Below, in pieces: positions 62,701 through 64,000 of a DNA stretch of 64,000 nt. Positions within the stretch are counted from its first letter, which is position 1, and the number at the start of each line of letters is the position of its first letter. The position numbers and the translations under genes are program-made. Location: NCBI GenBank assembly GCA_933228895.1, contig OW121850.1:31691773-31755772 (forward strand). Reading direction: 5' to 3'. The stretch is from Platycnemis pennipes. Its lineage: Eukaryota > Arthropoda > Insecta > Odonata > Platycnemididae. The notes beneath the pieces were generated by a model. The model was not told the origin of the DNA. It did not search any database and was given only the letters and a program-made list of their open reading frames with translations.

Positions 62701-64000
62701 CATTGAGCCACGCAGAATAGTGACCAACCAGTCAGTTTTAGTTGAAAATCAGCTGTGAAAATATATTTATTTCGAAGAATATACGTTTAAGAATTACAAT
62801 AAGTTTACGAATTTTTGGTTTAGATAAATAATTTTGTGCAAATCTTATAGAATTGCAGTGAACAGTGTCGAATGAATAAATTTGATTTAAAAAAACGGCG
62901 GTGAACAAAAATATTCCTTGTTAGAATTCAGGTTTGGGAAAACAAATCCGATTAGGAATTTTTAATTTTAATACGAAATTTTGCATACATTGTGGTGTAC
63001 TACGCTGACAAATTCGAAGGAGTCAACTTTAGTTGAAAAAAAGCGTTGAAAATAAATTTTACTTAGAGGAATACGAATTTCAAAAAGCAACTCAGGATAG
63101 AACTGTTTTAATTTTCTTTAAAATTTTGCAAAAATCATGATAAAATACGTTGACCAGAGTCGAAGGACACAAAATAAGTTGAAAAACAGCGTTGAAAAAC
63201 AATATTAGTTAGAATAGTTTAGGTTTTCGAAAACGACTCATAGTAGAAATTTTATATTTTACAATGAAATATTGAAGAAAATTGCCGCGAAATGCGCTGA
63301 CTTTGGGTAAGAAGTCATTTTCAGTTGAAAAACAGCGGCTAAATTAAACTTTAGCTGGAATATTTAAGAATTTAGATATGGACTCAGGGTACTTATTTTT
63401 TTCTTGCTATGAAATATAGCAGTTATCGCATTGACCTGTGCTGAAAAGTGGGAATGGAGAAAAATTTTACTAGAAAAACAGTTGTGAAAATAAAAGTTAT
63501 TTGATTAAATTCAAGGTTGAGTAAAGGACTCGAATAAGTGAAATTTTTTTGTCTTTGAAATATTGAATAAATTGCGAGGAATTGCGATGATATTTGGCTG
63601 AGGAGTCAATTTTTGCAGACAAACTGTGTTGAAAATAAATTTTATTTGGATAATTTTAGGTTTGAGAAAAGGAGTCAAATTCGTATTTTATATGCTATTA
63701 AATATTTGCGGAAATTGCATTGAGCCACGCAGAATAGTGACGAACCAGTCAGTTTTCGTTGAAAATCAGCTGTGAAAATATATTTATTTCGAAGAATATA
63801 CGTTTAAGAATTACAATAAGGTTACGAATTGTTTGGTTTTGATAAATAATTTTGTACAAATCTTATAGAACTGAAGTGAACAGCGTCGAATGAATAAATT
63901 TGATTTTAAAAAACGGCGGTGAACAAAAATATTCCTTGTTAGAATTAAGGTTTGAGAAAACAAATCCGATTAGGAATTTTTTAATTTTAATACGAAATTT
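50790..64000 (+). repeat. 1,016-bp seven-monomer higher-order repeats, forward block 2
   Basis: The ACCAGTCAG landmark lies at 51105, 52121, 53142, 54160, 55175, 56191, 57208, 58223, 59238, 60700, 61708, 62727 (preceded by a CC variant) and 63744. Spacings are 1,008-1,021 bp except one of 1,462. The seven monomers can be followed by their centres: ACCAGTCAG; CTTATAGAACTGCAG; CATACATTGTGGTG; CATGATAAAATACGTTG; TTGCCGCGAAATGCG; ATCGCATTGACCTGTG; TTGCGAGGAATTGCGATG. Units are visibly much more alike to each other than monomers within a unit are. The array leaves the window still in this pattern. Confidence 0.95.
59238..60700 (+). repeat. Ten-monomer recombinant higher-order unit (1,462 bp)
   Basis: At about 60,170-60,195 the seventh monomer (GTTTGAGAAAAGGAGTCA) continues not into monomer 1 but into the end of monomer 4 (TAGTAGAATTTTTATATTTT). 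Monomers 5, 6 and 7 then recur. The unit reads 1-2-3-4-5-6-7/4-5-6-7, adding about 446 bp. The join falls in a short stretch shared by the two monomers, as expected for unequal exchange. Confidence 0.85.

Larger units (their letters stand above)
23025..64000 (+). repeat. Satellite DNA array, monomer about 144 bp, continuing past the window
   Basis: The whole right two thirds is tandem copies of one AT-rich monomer. Successive copies of the landmark that reads TATGAAATATTGCAT in its commonest form start near 23081, 23224, 23367, 23516 and 23657, giving spacings of 141-149 bp. Each monomer carries in order a T-run, TATGAAATATTG, GAACTGCGCTGATCAGTGG, AAGGAGTCAATTTTAGTTG, AAAACAGCGGTGAAAATAAA and a GGTTTGAGAAAA-type segment, all with variants. 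About 280 monomers fit in 41 kb. Many short open frames occur here, often in identical copies (for example 30248-30460 and 33837-34049), but they are by-products of repetition: the monomer length is not a multiple of three and no motif is conserved. No transposon, gene or simple repeat interrupts the array. The array probably belongs to heterochromatin, possibly centromeric; that is inference. Confidence 0.95.

Noticed and set aside
23025..64000. Repeated short open frames of 60-108 codons in the satellite, some identical between copies, as a possible gene family
   Set aside because: The copies recur with the satellite periods. The monomer is not a multiple of three, frames occur on both strands, and the peptides are Lys-, Asn-, Phe- and Ile-rich without motifs.
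23025..64000. CENP-B-box-like 17-mer in the satellite monomers
   Set aside because: I looked for the TTCG....A..CGGG core in several monomer types and found no match. Absence by eye does not exclude another binding motif.
23025..64000. Hammerhead ribozyme in the satellite, as in some insect and other animal satellites
   Set aside because: The CTGATGA core and the paired GAAA element are not found in consistent positions. Occasional CTGATGA strings (for example near 36,424) are single-copy variants.
23025..64000. CRISPR array
   Set aside because: Repeats are contiguous monomers of about 144 bp with no alternation of short repeats and unique spacers, and the surroundings are eukaryotic.

Overview
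The window looks like nuclear DNA of an arthropod, probably an insect. It is AT-rich, has no dense or operon-like coding, and carries tRNA-derived SINE-like elements, an RTE-clade LINE of the kind often annotated in insect genomes as 'craniofacial development protein 2-like', a Penelope-like relic and a piggyBac-type MITE. I cannot name the species. I recognised no host protein-coding gene. The short reading frames scattered through the window have no motif I recognise and look like chance openings.

Layout, 1 to about 23,025: mostly single-copy-looking, non-coding DNA with dispersed elements. In order these are an AT-rich start with a perfect 23-bp-arm palindrome (96-143), a G-rich tract (4,328-4,458), a Penelope-like GIY-YIG domain relic (4,815-5,015), a tRNA-like SINE head (about 6,337-6,413, minus), a doubtful SINE (about 13,243-13,658), a well-supported tRNA-derived SINE (14,396-14,608, minus) with target-site duplications and an empty paralogous site next to it, a TAG-rich patch, a 15-bp purine minisatellite (17,312-17,420), an RTE LINE with an open 960-codon frame (18,032 to about 20,800, minus), a 292-bp piggyBac-like MITE with TTAA duplications (21,097-21,396), and a TG-rich patch.

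Layout, about 23,025 to 64,000 (continuing off the right edge): one uninterrupted satellite array of roughly 41 kb, built from diverged monomers of about 144 bp. Its organisation changes with distance from the left boundary. First come diverged monomers without a clear long period (23.0-28.3 kb). Next are long-period duplications (3,589-bp tandem; 8,357-bp offset; 2,855-bp tandem). From about 40.4 kb onward a 7-monomer higher-order repeat (HOR) of about 1,016 bp is repeated about 20 times. A 4.4-kb block of this HOR (46,399-50,789) is inverted, and one unit (59,238-60,700) is a 10-monomer recombinant. The edge-to-core progression resembles the margin of a centromeric or other large heterochromatic satellite. 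That role is inference; the repeat structure is directly visible.

The most interesting content is this satellite architecture, not a protein system. The RTE element is the only convincing long coding region. It has an intact reverse transcriptase catalytic core, but its first endonuclease motif is missing. Distances and periods were counted by hand from the numbered sequence; no alignment or database search was run.
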